Source: Parietichytrium sp. I65-24A
Lineage: Eukaryota; Sar; Bigyra; Thraustochytrida; Thraustochytriidae
Direction of reading: 5' to 3'
NCBI GenBank assembly: GCA_012862575.1
Contig: BLSF01000007.1
Span: 620,001 to 684,000, forward strand
Length of the DNA stretch: 64,000 nucleotides
A program made the translations under genes and the position numbers. Under the pieces are notes generated by a model. The model was not told where the DNA came from and made no database searches. It saw only the letters and a program-made list of their open reading frames with translations. Positions 32,085 to 43,200 of this stretch are shown in pieces (position 1 is the stretch's first letter; every line of letters begins with the position of its first letter).

Positions 32085-32225
32085 AAAGAGTGTGACATTT
32101 GCCTTTAAATTCACTATCGGTGGCTGACGTATTTGTGATGCAAGAGGGCTAAGAGAGGAAGATGAAAAGAAAAATCAAAACCTTGGGGATTTACAGCAGA
32201 ATCGTAGGGTGCGAGAAGACTGCAT

Positions 32226-33575
32226 TCATTGCGATGGTACAAGTCGATCAAGTAAGGCGACTGAGTTCTGAGTGATGACATTTTCGAGGCGCCGCAAAGC
32301 GTTTCTGCGGCGCTCCACGGCCAGGTTATGGGACTGCTTCAAGTCAGAGATCTGCGCTCCTAGCTGAGCTATTTTGTCGTGAGCCTCGGAAGTTGTTGAT
32401 CGCATGTCTCGATTCCGCTGATACATCATGTCCCGCTCCTCGGTCGCTTCTTGCAGGGCGTGGTTGGCAGCAGCGAGCTTCAAATTCTTCGTTTTTTCAA
32501 GGCGAGAAAGTCGGTCTTGAGATATCTCAAGACGACGCTCTGCCTCAGACTTTTGCACTTGAAGCTGCCGAAGCATATTGCCATGCTCTTTGATGGAGGA
32601 CGCCATTTTCTTCGTTTCTTTCGTGGCATTTTTGCAATCGCCCATCGCCTTCTCTGCGCTGCTGATGAGATCAAGAAGTTGTTCACTCTGCGCCTGAGAG
32701 CGCTGCACACTTTCCGACTTGATCTCAAGGTCCCGGAGACACTCCTCTAGACGCTCATTTTCGGCGCGATCGTTCTCGAGTTGTCGTCTCTGTTGGGCAA
32801 GTTCTGTCTTGAGCCGCTCCGGGGACCTAACTATGTTCTTCTCCATCTTTTCACGCTCTTGGACAAGATTGAGCTTCTGGAACCTGAGAGTGGCAAGGTA
32901 GTCCTTAAGCTCGTTGCTTTTTGCTTTGAGCTGTTTGAGGTCTTGCTGCAACGTAGCGTGATCTTTATGACTTTGCTTCAGATCCGTTTCCAGAACTCGG
33001 CACTCGGCCTTGAGTTCATCCACCCTCGGTTGCTCCTTCTTTCTTTTGTCCTGAAGTTGCGCAATTTGATCTTCAATGCTAGCAATGTCCTGTTCCACGG
33101 CTGCCCGTTCCTCGCAAAGGCTGGCAAAGTCGGCATGAAGGCGCTCAAAAGCCTCGAGCCTTTCAAGTCTGAACTTTTGAAAATTGATGATTGCGCACAG
33201 ATTCCTTCGAAAGCGTTTTGGATCAGGTTTTAGAATGTCCACCATGTTAAAATCGTACACACCAGCCGCAACCAGGAGCCTGTTCACACACCTGAAAAAG
33301 GTGAGCTGAGGAATGGCGTCCTCGTATAGCTCTGGAAACTCCATCTGCGTCATCGCGTTGTCGAAAAGCGAGTTGATCTCTTCTCTTGCCACTGGGCCGA
33401 TACACTGCTCACAAAGCACTTCGTACACGGCTCGGACGGACGCAGGGGTCGGCTTCTCCAGATCCTTCGCCTGAAGCGGAACATCGTCCCACGTTGCCAA
33501 AATTTCCGCGGAGGAGAGCATCGGGAACGAAAAGGTGTGCTGCACGCCTCGGTGAACGCCATTGTAACCCGCCAT
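32226..33575 (-). CDS. NUF2: Kinetochore protein Nuf2 (NDC80 complex)
   Basis: A 449-aa subunit of the NDC80 complex, which links kinetochores to spindle microtubules. From the ATG at 33575, residues 14-135 form the calponin-homology domain with the Nuf2 hallmark FSFPMLSSAEILATWDDV and the end motif DILKPDPKRFRRNLCAIINF. The rest is an almost continuous coiled coil (Glu/Gln/Lys/Leu-rich) to the C-terminus, where it pairs with Ndc80 and then Spc24/25. Length matches the family (about 450-465 aa). An upstream extension of the frame begins only with TTG. No intron. Confidence 0.95.
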   Translation of the reverse strand: MAGYNGVHRGVQHTFSFPMLSSAEILATWDDVPLQAKDLEKPTPASVRAVYEVLCEQCIGPVAREEINSLFDNAMTQMEFPELYEDAIPQLTFFRCVNRLLVAAGVYDFNMVDILKPDPKRFRRNLCAIINFQKFRLERLEAFERLHADFASLCEERAAVEQDIASIEDQIAQLQDKRKKEQPRVDELKAECRVLETDLKQSHKDHATLQQDLKQLKAKSNELKDYLATLRFQKLNLVQEREKMEKNIVRSPERLKTELAQQRRQLENDRAENERLEECLRDLEIKSESVQRSQAQSEQLLDLISSAEKAMGDCKNATKETKKMASSIKEHGNMLRQLQVQKSEAERRLEISQDRLSRLEKTKNLKLAAANHALQEATEERDMMYQRNRDMRSTTSEAHDKIAQLGAQISDLKQSHNLAVERRRNALRRLENVITQNSVALLDRLVPSQ

Positions 33576-34278
33576 CGTGAGACGCGCTTGCCTGAACAAG
33601 TATTTCTCCCGGAACACTGCTCGCTTCTCGACTTGCTGTCGAACACCCAAAGTGAGCTCGCTACTGGTCGAGGCGACGGAGGACAGGGACCAAAGACTCG
33701 ACAAGCGCTACCTCCTGTGGCGGCCCCTTCGGTGCAATGAGTGCAACGCGGTCCTTCGATCCTTGTCTCTTTCGCGAATTCCACTACACAGCAAACATCA
33801 GCAAACTACACTCAAACAACATAGCAACCCGGGGGAAAAAAGAGTTGAGCATGTAGTAAGAATACAGCGCTTTATTTACATCGATCGCTACACATCGAAT
33901 CGAAGACGAACGACAACGCGAAAACGCGACAACAACATACAACAACCACGACCGGATCGCTACCAGTCAGATAATCAGTAATAGTGTATCCCGGCCATGT
34001 TCATTTTGTTCCTGGTCTTCAGATCTGAATTGTGAGAGCATGAATAACCGTGTGGTAACGTCGCAGGATTTTCAAATCCGCTCTGCGAGTCTGGGAACAA
34101 ACACCATAGTCTGCTCTGCGATGTTGCTTACTTTATGTTACGGACAGTACCGGGGAGATAGCGAACTATAAGGTCAACTTTACTAATTTCAGACTCTACT
34201 CTACTCTAAATAGCCTTTGGTAGCTATTATTGGTAGTAGCTGTTAAAGGCTTAACATGCCTTGACTATCTCTTTGCAN

Positions 34279-35050
34279 TTTGCTCGACCTGTGTTCGAAT
34301 GGGGTCTGCCAGAGTTGTGATTTTTCGACCTGCGAACCTGTCACATGAGCTCATAGTGTCAACTACGCGACGATTATGGCGAACAGTAGAACATATAGTA
34401 AGGTGCTCGAGTGCAATGCCCTGCTTTTCCATAGATTTTAGCTCTTTCGCATCACATTTTCGTAATAAGAGATGAGAGAGCCACCGCACACCCTCGCTAA
34501 ATCAGCGTTCGTGCCTATTTCCCTCTTGATTTCATCCTTCTCCTGCACATTTTCTCCCATGAACATACGAGTAGCTAACGAAGAGCGTAAAACTGTCAAA
34601 GTGGTTGAAATGTCGAGTTCAGGAATTGGTGTGTGTGTGTATTTTCTTTTTTCTCCTGCACATTTTCTTCCATAAACATACGAATAGCTAACGATGAGCG
34701 TAAAACTGTCAAAGTGGTTGAAATGTCGAGTTCAGGAATTGGTGTATGTGTGTATTTTCTTTTTTCGCTCCTTTTTTAAAACAATGAAGTCATTCTTGCT
34801 TTTTGCTAGACACACGTCCGGTTCTCAGCCAGTAGTGAGCACTGACTATGAGTACGAAGTACCTTCTCATGCAAGTTGATGCTTCTTGTGTTTTCACTCG
34901 CTGGAAGAAATTGTAAAACAGCTTGACTGGTCAAGAGTGCTTCTCGAAGGGGGAATGAGAAGCGCTATGCACTACTGTTAGCGCTCCTTATAGCGGGAAT
35001 TTGCACTCTGTACGCTCCTTATAGCGGGAGTTTGCACTCTGTACTAATTT
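34279..35050. repeat. CNT 5'-flank repeat, copy A1
   Basis: Begins beside an N at 34278 with cgacctgtgttcgaatgggg and is nearly identical to 38788-39477 and 39479-40065. It is in direct orientation and continues to gctatgcactactgtt..cgctccttata near 35020. It differs by an internal tandem duplication of about 113 bp (units starting near 34541 and 34654). In copy A2 this sequence is the upstream flank of the intact CNT gene. Here the coding region that should adjoin it is missing. Confidence 0.88.
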
Positions 35051-35055
35051 AAACT

Positions 35056-35305
35056 CTGCCTCCGAATGAATGCGAGTGTGCTCTTCTTCACAAACGGGAT
35101 AAGAAGAGGAATTGGAAACCGAGACACGTGTTGAAATGGTAAGGAAAATGAAAACTTGAGAAAGCTAGACTTGAAATCGTGCTTGAAATCCAATCTCTGT
35201 CTGTCCAGCTTCACATATTCATAGTCAAGCGCCCTCGTCAACAACGACCTTCCTCCTTTTCGTTTTCGCACTCTACGTTCTGGACAACACGTGCAAAGTC
35301 TTCAC
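35056..35305. repeat. Inverted copy of the 40,066-40,295 block
   Basis: The reverse complement of 35056-35305 matches 40066-40295 piece by piece: the taccatttcaacacgtg..cggtttccaat segment, the cacactcgcattc segment and the aaggaggaaggtcgttgttg segment appear in the same inverted order. DNA on both sides of the pair is in direct orientation, so a block of about 240 bp has flipped. Confidence 0.8.
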
Positions 35306-35536
35306 TCGACTTGCACCTTCTCCTCACCCACGTCGTGCTGTTGAAAGAGTTGACTCTACCAGGTCTTACAATTGCAATTAGGCCCCCTACTCACCAGTAT
35401 GCCTTTTCTTGTGCCTTTTCTTGGAAGAATTTTTTTTGTTAAAAGTAAAAATAAAATATGCTTTGTGCTCCCCAGCGTTTGTTTTAAAGTCAAGAACTGA
35501 GTGGTTGGTTTCCTCACACGGTCAAAGGCGCAGAAC

Positions 35537-35635
35537 GTAGTAAGCGGATGCTAGGCAAGAGGATTGAAGGTAGTAAGCGGGTGCTAGACACGAGGATTGA
35601 AGGTAGTAAGCGGATGCCAGGCACGAGGATTGAAG
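35537..35635. repeat. Three-copy 33-bp tandem repeat
   Basis: Three 33-bp units starting gtagtaagcgg at 35537, 35570 and 35603, with 1-3 differences between units. A related single unit occurs near 40,490 (aaggtactaagcggatgctaggcacgagg). Confidence 0.9.
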
Positions 35636-36392
35636 GTTGGTTGTAAGCTGTGTGAAGATGTCTGAGGAGTCGAGAATCTCCATCAGCAGAAGGTACTAAC
35701 TGTAAGTTAAGTCGATGCGAGTCGGGAATTCCCAGTGGCACTCTTCTTTATCAACGTCCACTCGTCTCTACCATTAACTGCTGAAGGCGAGTCGTGAGAT
35801 GAGTCGTGAGCGCTATGCTCACCGGGCCGTGACACAAATTCGAGTACTGAGTTCCAGCGGGCCTGTACCGCCCGGGGGGTGCAACTTGCTACCCACTCAA
35901 GAACTCTCATATCCAACCAAAGCATCAGCAAGGGAGTATGCTCCGAGAGTTTCCGAAAAGATGGAAGACTACACTGTAGCAACAGTCCTGCGCCAAACAT
36001 AGTCCGTTCGCGTAATTTGCCGTGGACACTGAGTTGGGAGAGTCGACTACTCATTGTCACTTCAGACCCAAAATACCGTTCACATGCTGCCGTTTGGTTT
36101 TCCGATCAGTGCAACTCGGCAATGCGAAAGCTTCGAATGAGGTGAGGAGAGCACGCGGCTATTCAAGTGACGTCCACTTGAGAGCGGCGGGAAATGACGT
36201 AAAAGTGGAGCGCAGAATCGTGCAATGGAGAATTGATGACCGCGAGATGTCTCCAAAACGCAAAGAGCATGAATGGATGCTTCCTAACACTGGGTGAACG
36301 AACACAGTTGTATTGAAAACGTCATTTCTTTGATAGATATATCGATGATAATACGGAGAAACACAGAGCGCGACTAGCGCAAGTGGCTGAAC

Positions 36393-36615
36393 TTAGTCCT
36401 TGTAGAGAAGGGATGCAATGCATGCAGTCAAGAAGCATGCAACGTTTCCGGCAATCATAGCAGAAAACACAAGCTTTGCGAGCTTAGGTCCCTGGTTTGG
36501 TGCCATTGGGGTGAGACCTCCGAGCTGGATACCAATGGAGCCAAAGTTGGAGAACCCGCAAAGAGCGTAGGTAGCAATGACGATGGAGCGAGGTTGGAGA
36601 GGGTTCTCGGTGTCT
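36393..36615 (-). pseudogene. CNT nucleoside transporter 3' fragment (copy C1)
   Basis: The last 73 codons of a CNT gene, from DTENPLQPRSIVIATYALCG to the stop after SLLYKD, almost identical to the C2 fragment at 36928-37292. It is cut at its 5' side by a single N at 36616, after which the sequence jumps to downstream flank DNA. It cannot be expressed as drawn. I read it as one end of a tandem gene whose body is missing from the assembly. Confidence 0.85.
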
Positions 36616-36623
36616 NCATTGAC

Positions 36624-37157
36624 ATGCTGTCACTTGGTTTTCCGATCAGTGCAATTCGGCAACGCAAGCTGAATGAGGCGTGGAGAGCACGCGGCTATTC
36701 AAGTGACGTCCACTTGAGAGCGGCGGGAAATGACGTAAAAGTGGAGCGCAGAATCGTGAATGGAGAATTGATGACCGCGAGATGTCTCCAAAACGCAAAG
36801 AGCATGAATGGATGCTTCCTAACACTGGGTGAACGAACACAGTTGTATTGAAAACGTCATTTCTTTGATAGATATATCAATGATAATACGGGGAAACACA
36901 GAGCGCGACTAGCGCAAGTGGCTGAACTTAGTCCTTGTAGAGAAGGGATGCAATGCATGCAGTCAAGAAGCATGCAACGTTTCCGGCAATCATAGCAGAA
37001 AACACAAGCTTTGCGAGCTTAGGCCCCTGGTTTGGTGCCATTGGGGTGAGACCTCCGAGCTGGATACCAATGGAGCCAAAGTTGGAGAACCCGCAAAGAG
37101 CGTAGGTAGCAATGACGATGGAGCGAGGTTGGAGAGGGTTCTCGGTGTCTGACATGT
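36624..37157. repeat. 535-bp tandem duplication of CNT 3' end and flank
   Basis: The stretch 36089-36615 recurs at 36624-37157 with a constant offset of 535 bp (for example gatgtctccaaaacgc at 36246 and 36781, and acttagtccttgtagag at 36391 and 36926). Differences are few. The unit holds about 300 bp of downstream flank plus the terminal codons of CNT. Confidence 0.92.
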
Positions 37158-37292
37158 AGGCTTTGAGTGCAGTGTATGCGACGAACTCGTTGGCGATGAT
37201 CTTTTTGCCGATCAACTCTCCAACCCTCAGGCAGTCGACTGAAGGAGTTCCCATGAGGAATGCGATTGGGTAGAAAAAGTACGAGCAGAGGA
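36928..37292 (-). pseudogene. CNT nucleoside transporter 3' fragment (copy C2)
   Basis: The last 121 codons of a CNT gene: LCSYFFYPIAFLMGTPSVDC, then GELIGKKIIANEFVAYTALK, the ALCGFSNFGSIGIQLGGL signature and the stop. It overlaps in protein sequence with the end of the neighbouring long CNT segment (MGTPSVDCLRVAEMIGIKIF), but with several amino-acid changes and across an N at 37293. It therefore comes from a different paralogue and is not the continuation of that gene. It is listed as a fragment because it has no 5' part here. Confidence 0.85.
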
Positions 37293-37293
37293 N

Positions 37294-38723
37294 TCCAGGT
37301 GAGCCTTGAGTTTATTGTATGCGACGTACTCATTTGCGAAGATCTTGATGCCGATCATCTCTGCAACCCTCAAGCAGTCGACTGAAGGCGTTCCCATAAG
37401 GAATGCGACAGGGTAGAAAACGTACGAGCAGAGGAAGGTGAAGGAGACAGCATCATCGCCGTATCGTCCCCAGTACTCGAAGAAGTAAATGCAGAATTGA
37501 TCAAGCATAGCAAGAATAGAAATGAAGCAAATGAGCTGTCCTGCAATGTTGATGCAAAGCTGGGTAGCGAGGGTTGCACCAGTGGAAGCAGCATGGAGAA
37601 CGTTTGCGTGCTTCTCGAACTTGACCTCGTAAGATGCGCCTGCAGCAGTCGCGCTCTTCTCGGTCTCAGGGTAAACGAGCTTAGAGACTGCAAGAGCAGC
37701 TGGGGCAGACATAACAGATGCTCCGAGGAGGTGGGTTGCTGGAACACCCCATACAATGTAACCAGCCATCACACCACCTGCGATAGTTGCAAAACCTCCA
37801 GTCATGACAGCGTGAAGCTCGGACTCAGTCATCTCAGGAAGAAATGGGCGAACGAGAAGAGGAGCCTCGGTCTGTCCGACGAAGATGTTTCCAGCCGCGC
37901 TGAGGGACTCGGACGCAGAGGTTCCGAGGAGGAAGGCAAGGATGCGTCCGATAACACTGATAATAACCTGCAAAGCTCCCACATGGTACAAAACGTTGAC
38001 GACAGCGCCAAAGAAGATGATACTTGGCAGAACATTGACGATGAAAAGGAAGCCAACAGATGTATTGAAACCGATGAGCATGTCACTGAAAACGAAAGCC
38101 GCTCCGCTGTTGGCGTATTGAAGGAGTCTTGCAAAGTTATCTGCCAAGAACTCGAACAAGTCTCTGCCTGGCCCGGTGCGAAGAATGAGAAGCGCGAAGA
38201 CGAACTGAAAGATAAGTCCTCCAATAACTGGGCGCCACTTGACCTGGAAGCGCTTGTAAGACACCAACCAGCAAAAAACGAGAAGAACAGCAACTCCAGC
38301 GAGAGCAATCAGACGGTCAGCATCGTCGATGGAGAAGCCAATGATGAGACCAAGAACAACAAGGCCAAGAAATCCCATTGCGATAGAGACAACCTTGTTC
38401 TCGGCGATCTTGGATCCTTTCTGGCTTACGTTATCAAGGACTGCATTGATCTGCTCGCCCTTGAATTTGTTGAGAAAATAACCACCAACGCACACACCTG
38501 CGAAGATCCAGAAATAGATCAGGGTGACAGCCTTGGAAGAATCTCTGGTGAATGAGATGATGGTGTAAATTACGGCCCAGACGAGGGTGAGCACCTTGAA
38601 AGCAATCCAGAAGAGGCGCCAGAACTTGGATTGTTCCTTCTCCTCTTCAACCTCGCCATCATAGCTAGGGTTGTCGCTCTTCAGGGAGCGAGGCCTGTCC
38701 TCGTAGTCGATTTCAGCAGACAT
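37294..38723 (-). CDS. Concentrative nucleoside transporter (CNT/SLC28), 3' end missing
   Basis: A Na+- or H+-coupled nucleoside importer of the plasma membrane. 476 codons are present from the ATG at 38723 to an N at 37293. After a polar acidic N-terminus (about 35 residues) there are roughly eleven hydrophobic spans. CNT signatures are clear: the NIFVGQTEAPLLVRPFLPEM motif for substrate and ion binding, GGFATIAGGVMAGYIVWGVP, and SAPAALAVSKLVYPE. The C-terminal signature ALCGFSNFGS is lost from this copy but occurs in fragments C1 and C2. Reading through the N gives a frameshifted tail of about 20 residues that repeats the last motif in a wrong frame, so the join is artificial. Duplicated flanks on both sides show that it belongs to a tandem gene family. 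Confidence 0.92.
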
Positions 38724-38787
38724 GTTCGCTTGCTTTGTGCGCAATGCTTAGTTGCGGCGATTGGTCGTGCACTGTATTCTGTGCTTT

Positions 38788-39477
38788 GATCGACCTGTGT
38801 TCGAATGGGGTCTGCCGGAGTTGTGATTTTTCGACCAGCGAACCTGTCACATGAGCTCATAGTGTCAACGACATGATCCTTATGGGAAACAGTAGAACAT
38901 AGTAAGATACTCGAGTGCAATGCCCTGTTTTTCCATAGATTTTTAGCTCTTTCGCATCACATTTTCGTAATATTATAATATATAAGAGATGAGAGAGCCA
39001 CCGCACACCCTCGCTAAATCAGCGTTCGTACCTTTTTCCCTCTTGATTTCATCCTTCTCCTGCACATTTTCTCCCATGAGCATACAAGTAGCTAACGATG
39101 AGCGTAAAACTTGTGAAGTCCAGAATTTCAGAATTCGTCTATGTATTTTCGCTCCTCTAAAACAAGGGGGCAATGAACTCATTCCTGCTTTTTGCTAGAC
39201 ACACGTCCGGTTCTCAGTCAGTAGTGAGCACTGACTGTGAGTACTTAGTACCCTCTTTTGCAAGTTGGTGCTTCTTGTGTTTTCACTCGCTGGAAGACAG
39301 CTTGATTGCTTTGATTAGTCAAGAATGCTCCTCTAAGAGGGAGTGAGGAGTAGCACTATGCACTACTGTTAACGCTCCTTATATCGGGAAATTACACTCT
39401 CCATTGCACGTATTGTCCACGGGTGTGCCACAACTTGGAGTGGGAAAACGCAGAGGAAGGTCGTTGTTGACGAGGGT
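38788..39477. repeat. CNT 5'-flank repeat, copy A2
   Basis: This copy starts 65 bp upstream of the CNT start codon, so it should contain the promoter of that minus-strand gene. It is nearly identical to A1 and A3 and ends at an N (39478) after ttgttgacgagggt. Confidence 0.88.
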
Positions 39478-39478
39478 N

Positions 39479-40295
39479 TTCGATCGACCTGTGTTCGAAT
39501 GGGGTCTGCCAGAGTTGTGATTTTTCGACCAGCGAACCTGTCACATGAGCTCATAGTGTCAACGACATGATCCTTATGGTAAACTGTAGAATATAGTAAG
39601 GTGCTCGAGTGCAATGCCCTGCTTTTCCATAGATTTTAGCTCTTTCGCATCACATTTTCGTAATAAGAGATGAGAGAGCCACCGCACACCCTCGCTAAAT
39701 CAGCGTTCGTACCTTTTTTCCCTCTTGATTTCATCCTTCTCCTGCACATTTTCTCCCATGAACATACAAGTAGCTAACGATGAGCGTAGAACTTGTCAGG
39801 TCCAGAATTTCAGAACTCGTCTATGTATTTTCGCTCCTTTAAAACAAATGAACTCATTCCTGCTTTTTGCTAGACACACGTCCGGTTCTCAGACTATGAG
39901 TACTGAGTACTAGTACCCTCTTTTGCAAGTTGGTGCTTCTTGTGTTTTCACTCGCTGGAAGACAGCTTGATTGCCTTGATTAGTCAAGAATGCTCCTCTA
40001 AGAGGAGTGAGGAGCAGCACTATGCACTACTGTTCACGCTCCTTATATCGGGAAATTACACTCTCCATTGCACGTATTGTCCACTGGTGTGCCACAACGT
40101 GGAGTGGGAAAACGAAAAGGAGGAAGGTCGTTGTTGACGAGGGTGCCTGACAATAAATGGGTGAAGCCGGACAGACAACGATTGTGATCTCAATAGCTTT
40201 TTCTAGTTTGATTTTTCTTACCATTTCAACACGTGTGTCGGTTTCCAATTTCCCTCCTCATCCCGACTGTGAAGGGCACACTCGCATTCGATTAG
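39479..40295. repeat. CNT 5'-flank repeat, copy A3 with distal block
   Basis: Restarts the same sequence (cgacctgtgttcgaatgggg at 39487) immediately after the N at 39478. It continues through ttgttgacgagggtg into a distal block (40066-40295) that occurs inverted at 35056-35305. No transporter coding sequence adjoins it, as expected if a full gene between A2 and A3 is missing. Confidence 0.85.
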
Positions 40296-43200
40296 TCTTC
40301 ACACGACTAGCAGCTACTCCATACCCACATCGTGCTGTTGGAGGTGACTTTACCAGTTCTTAATGAACTCACGATTTGGGCCCCTACCCATTAATAAGAC
40401 TTTTCTCCGTTGTTTTAAAACAATGCATCCCGTGTGCGGTCAATGACTGAATGATTGGATTCCTCACACTAGCATGGTCCAAGGCGCAGAAGGTACTAAG
40501 CGGATGCTAGGCACGAGGTTTTGGTCTGGCTAAAGTCGAGAATCCCCACTCTTCTTCACCAACGTCCACTCTTCTTTACCAACGAAGGGCGAAGGCTTTA
40601 GACGAGGTCATCCTATGCACCTCATCCAGTCTCGACGACAATACCTTCGAGCCTGTCCTGTTTAGAGCTCAGAATTCACAGCAAGTGTATATTATAGAAC
40701 AGTCGAACTTTGATTTACAGTTAATTTCAACCTTTTCTGAGCGAACTTACTCTTGCTGAACGTCGGGCACGTACCGAGATGGAAGAGGTTACATTCCCTC
40801 GAAGTGCAAAGAAAAAGAAACGTTTCTTGTTACATTCTCCAAGGCTGGTCTCTCTGGTGCGTGGGCTGGGGGAGCTGAGGCTGCGCACTGTGCGCACACT
40901 CTTACCTTTAACTGCGAGCCGCTCGGTGTACTTCCAGTGAACTTCATCGCTCGACGAGCAGTTAACTACAACTGGGAGGCAGTTCATTCTGTTGGCTAAG
41001 CACTCGCTCTAATACTCCCTGTCCGTGTTGCGCGGGAGGCACCTTGATTCAAGTTGACAGCTTGGCCACTCAGGACTTATGTAAGCAGGAGCGAGATTTC
41101 CCAGAACGCGGCGAGCTCCTCATGAGGATGAAGTTTCGAAATCCAGAAGTTGAGAACGGAGGAATCGGAGCAGAAATCTGACTCACAAGAAGGAAACAAA
41201 GGAAAACAGTTCTTATGACTCACAGTCCGGATGTGCTTTCTTCCTTTCTTTCTTTCATGCGAAAAACCAAGAATGTAAAATTTGCCCCTTCGACACCAGG
41301 TCGAGAAGGACAGGACTCCTTAGCCGAGAAGTACGCTGCAGACTCTTGCTTTTCGGTCTCCTTGGGCGAGAATTACTGCAAGTCACACTTGTTTCGGATT
41401 CAATTTCCACTCCGCCCCACTGGACTCCTCCTCGCGCCACGAACAGGCGACCAAGTAGAATACACAATTTTCTCAGCTAACGAAAATCATAGCTCCACGA
41501 TGTGAGGGCTGGTTGGGCGTAGGATCGTTCAGCAACAACAGGGGGATCCTAGTGCAATAAGTGGCGCGAGCTTTCACGCCACGAGGGAGTTTGACTTTAC
41601 CACTTTGCAGTAGTCACATCGCCTTCTCCACCACCGATTCATTTGCCTTAAGCGGATTCTACCAGCTCGGGCGCACGTGTTTCCCACGAGCGGGTGCAAG
41701 TTGTGGCAGAAATGGGTGCAAGGATTGGTGGTGTGCGCTACTCAGATGTGCGGCGGGCCAGGTGAATTGCCGACTAGAACTCAAAGACCAATAGTCCACT
41801 TGCCGTTGTGCTCCGTACTTTCCTTGACTCGTGGATGGATACAGAGGGAAACATCAACATCACCGTCAAGAACTCGCTTGGCACGCACATCGAGCGAGAT
41901 ATTTGCACTTTCTTTTCACATGTTCTGCACTTTACTCTCTCGTTCTGAGATCAAAATCAAAAGTCTCTAGCAGCTAGCTTTGTGAAGGAATCGGGGTAGC
42001 ATCCGTCGGAAAGGAGTGAAAAGAAACAAGAGAGAAAAAGAACTAACAAACTTGTGAAATTCGTTTCTCGTACCTTCGTTGTGATTCTGTGAGTTTACTT
42101 TCTCTGTGTACCTCTTCATTACATCTATCGTAGTGTTTCGGAGGCGATGAATCCGAATCCGCCACCGCCTTGAAGGTAGTACTCAGTACCTAATACTCAC
42201 AAATCAGGAATACATTCATGAGTGTCGGAAGAGCGAGACTCAAGAGATCACTGGTGCAAGTATGCCTTGACTTTCTGGTAGTCCTTCGACTTTTCCCTGA
42301 TAGCAAGCAGCTTACTCCGACGGTAACGAGTACTATTGATAGTTTTGACTGTCAGTACTCGGCAATACGACCTCTGTTGGGCAGGAGATACTAGCTACCT
42401 AGAGTACTTTCAAGGTTCACGTCGGAATTGGCAGATCTGACGAATGGAACAGAGGAGGTAGGTTTCACAGGTTTCACGATGACGATGAAAGCGGAAACAC
42501 AAAGGTTGGCATGATCTCTTCTCTTTTCTGAATTCTGAATTCTGATGTTCAGGGCTGCTCAGTGCAACCAGGAGCACATAGCACTATAGCGATCGTCACA
42601 TTCGAATCGGTTCTCGAGTTTCTATGCTAGCTCGAGCTAGCTAGCTCTTTTATGTAAAGACCTCACCAAGTCTCTTGGTGCGTCTGGCTGCGCAAATCTG
42701 ACTGTAAAGTTTCTGCCTCTCGTTTGATTGATGAACTCGAGGTGAAATTTGAATTTGATACTTGATAAGGACTTCTCGTGGACGTACCAAATGTAGCTCT
42801 CCATTGGTCTGCCCTCTAGACCACGCAGAGCTCAGGGGAACAAGATTTTTCCAAAGGCATGGCTTGGCTCAGCCGCAACGTTTTTGCATGTTCGATTTCA
42901 TTGCGGCTCGGAGGACTCACTGCAGTGAAAACTTTCAGATAGGTCTTGTGGATTAGGGAGGTTGATATGGATTGTAGTAACAGAGCCTCGAGAGAAGGAC
43001 TGTCCCTGGCGCCAAGGTTGGTCTCGTCGTACGTTTAATTTCATAGCAATGTCTACATCTCCCTATGAATGTCGGGAACGCTTCACCAGTTCGAAAGTTG
43101 GAGCTACTTGTCTTGGCTGATCTGGGCTCTGCCCACTCTGCCCTTCTCCTCTGATTCGTGTCCAACAGACACACAGTGACTCAGGCTGTCAATCACTCCA

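Larger units (their letters stand above)
31362..32225. other. Spacer between SNM1 and NUF2 genes
   Basis: SNM1 promoter side and NUF2 3' flank. It contains the ATGCT microsatellite and a candidate spliced plus-strand gene, both listed separately. Confidence 0.5.
33576..36392. other. Repeat-rich region without intact genes
   Basis: NUF2 upstream flank to about 34.2 kb, then duplicated DNA: a copy of the CNT 5' flank (34279-35050), an inverted block (35056-35305), a diverged repeat of 40.31-40.53 kb, a 33-bp tandem repeat and the 3' flank of a CNT copy. An open minus frame at 35707-36060 matches nothing I know and lies inside duplicated DNA. Confidence 0.6.

Noticed and set aside
34285-34345. 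gtgttcgaatgggg resembling a tRNA T-loop, present in three copies
   Set aside because: Belongs to the CNT 5'-flank repeat; no cloverleaf forms.
35707-36060. 117-codon minus-strand frame
   Set aside because: Lies in duplicated CNT flank DNA with no recognisable protein similarity.
37497-38555. 352-codon plus-strand frame across the CNT gene
   Set aside because: Antisense shadow of the transporter; the minus strand carries conserved CNT motifs.
40778-40939. 53-codon ATG frame rich in Arg and Leu
   Set aside because: Short, no homologue recognised, and lies in a gene-poor region where chance frames of this size are expected.
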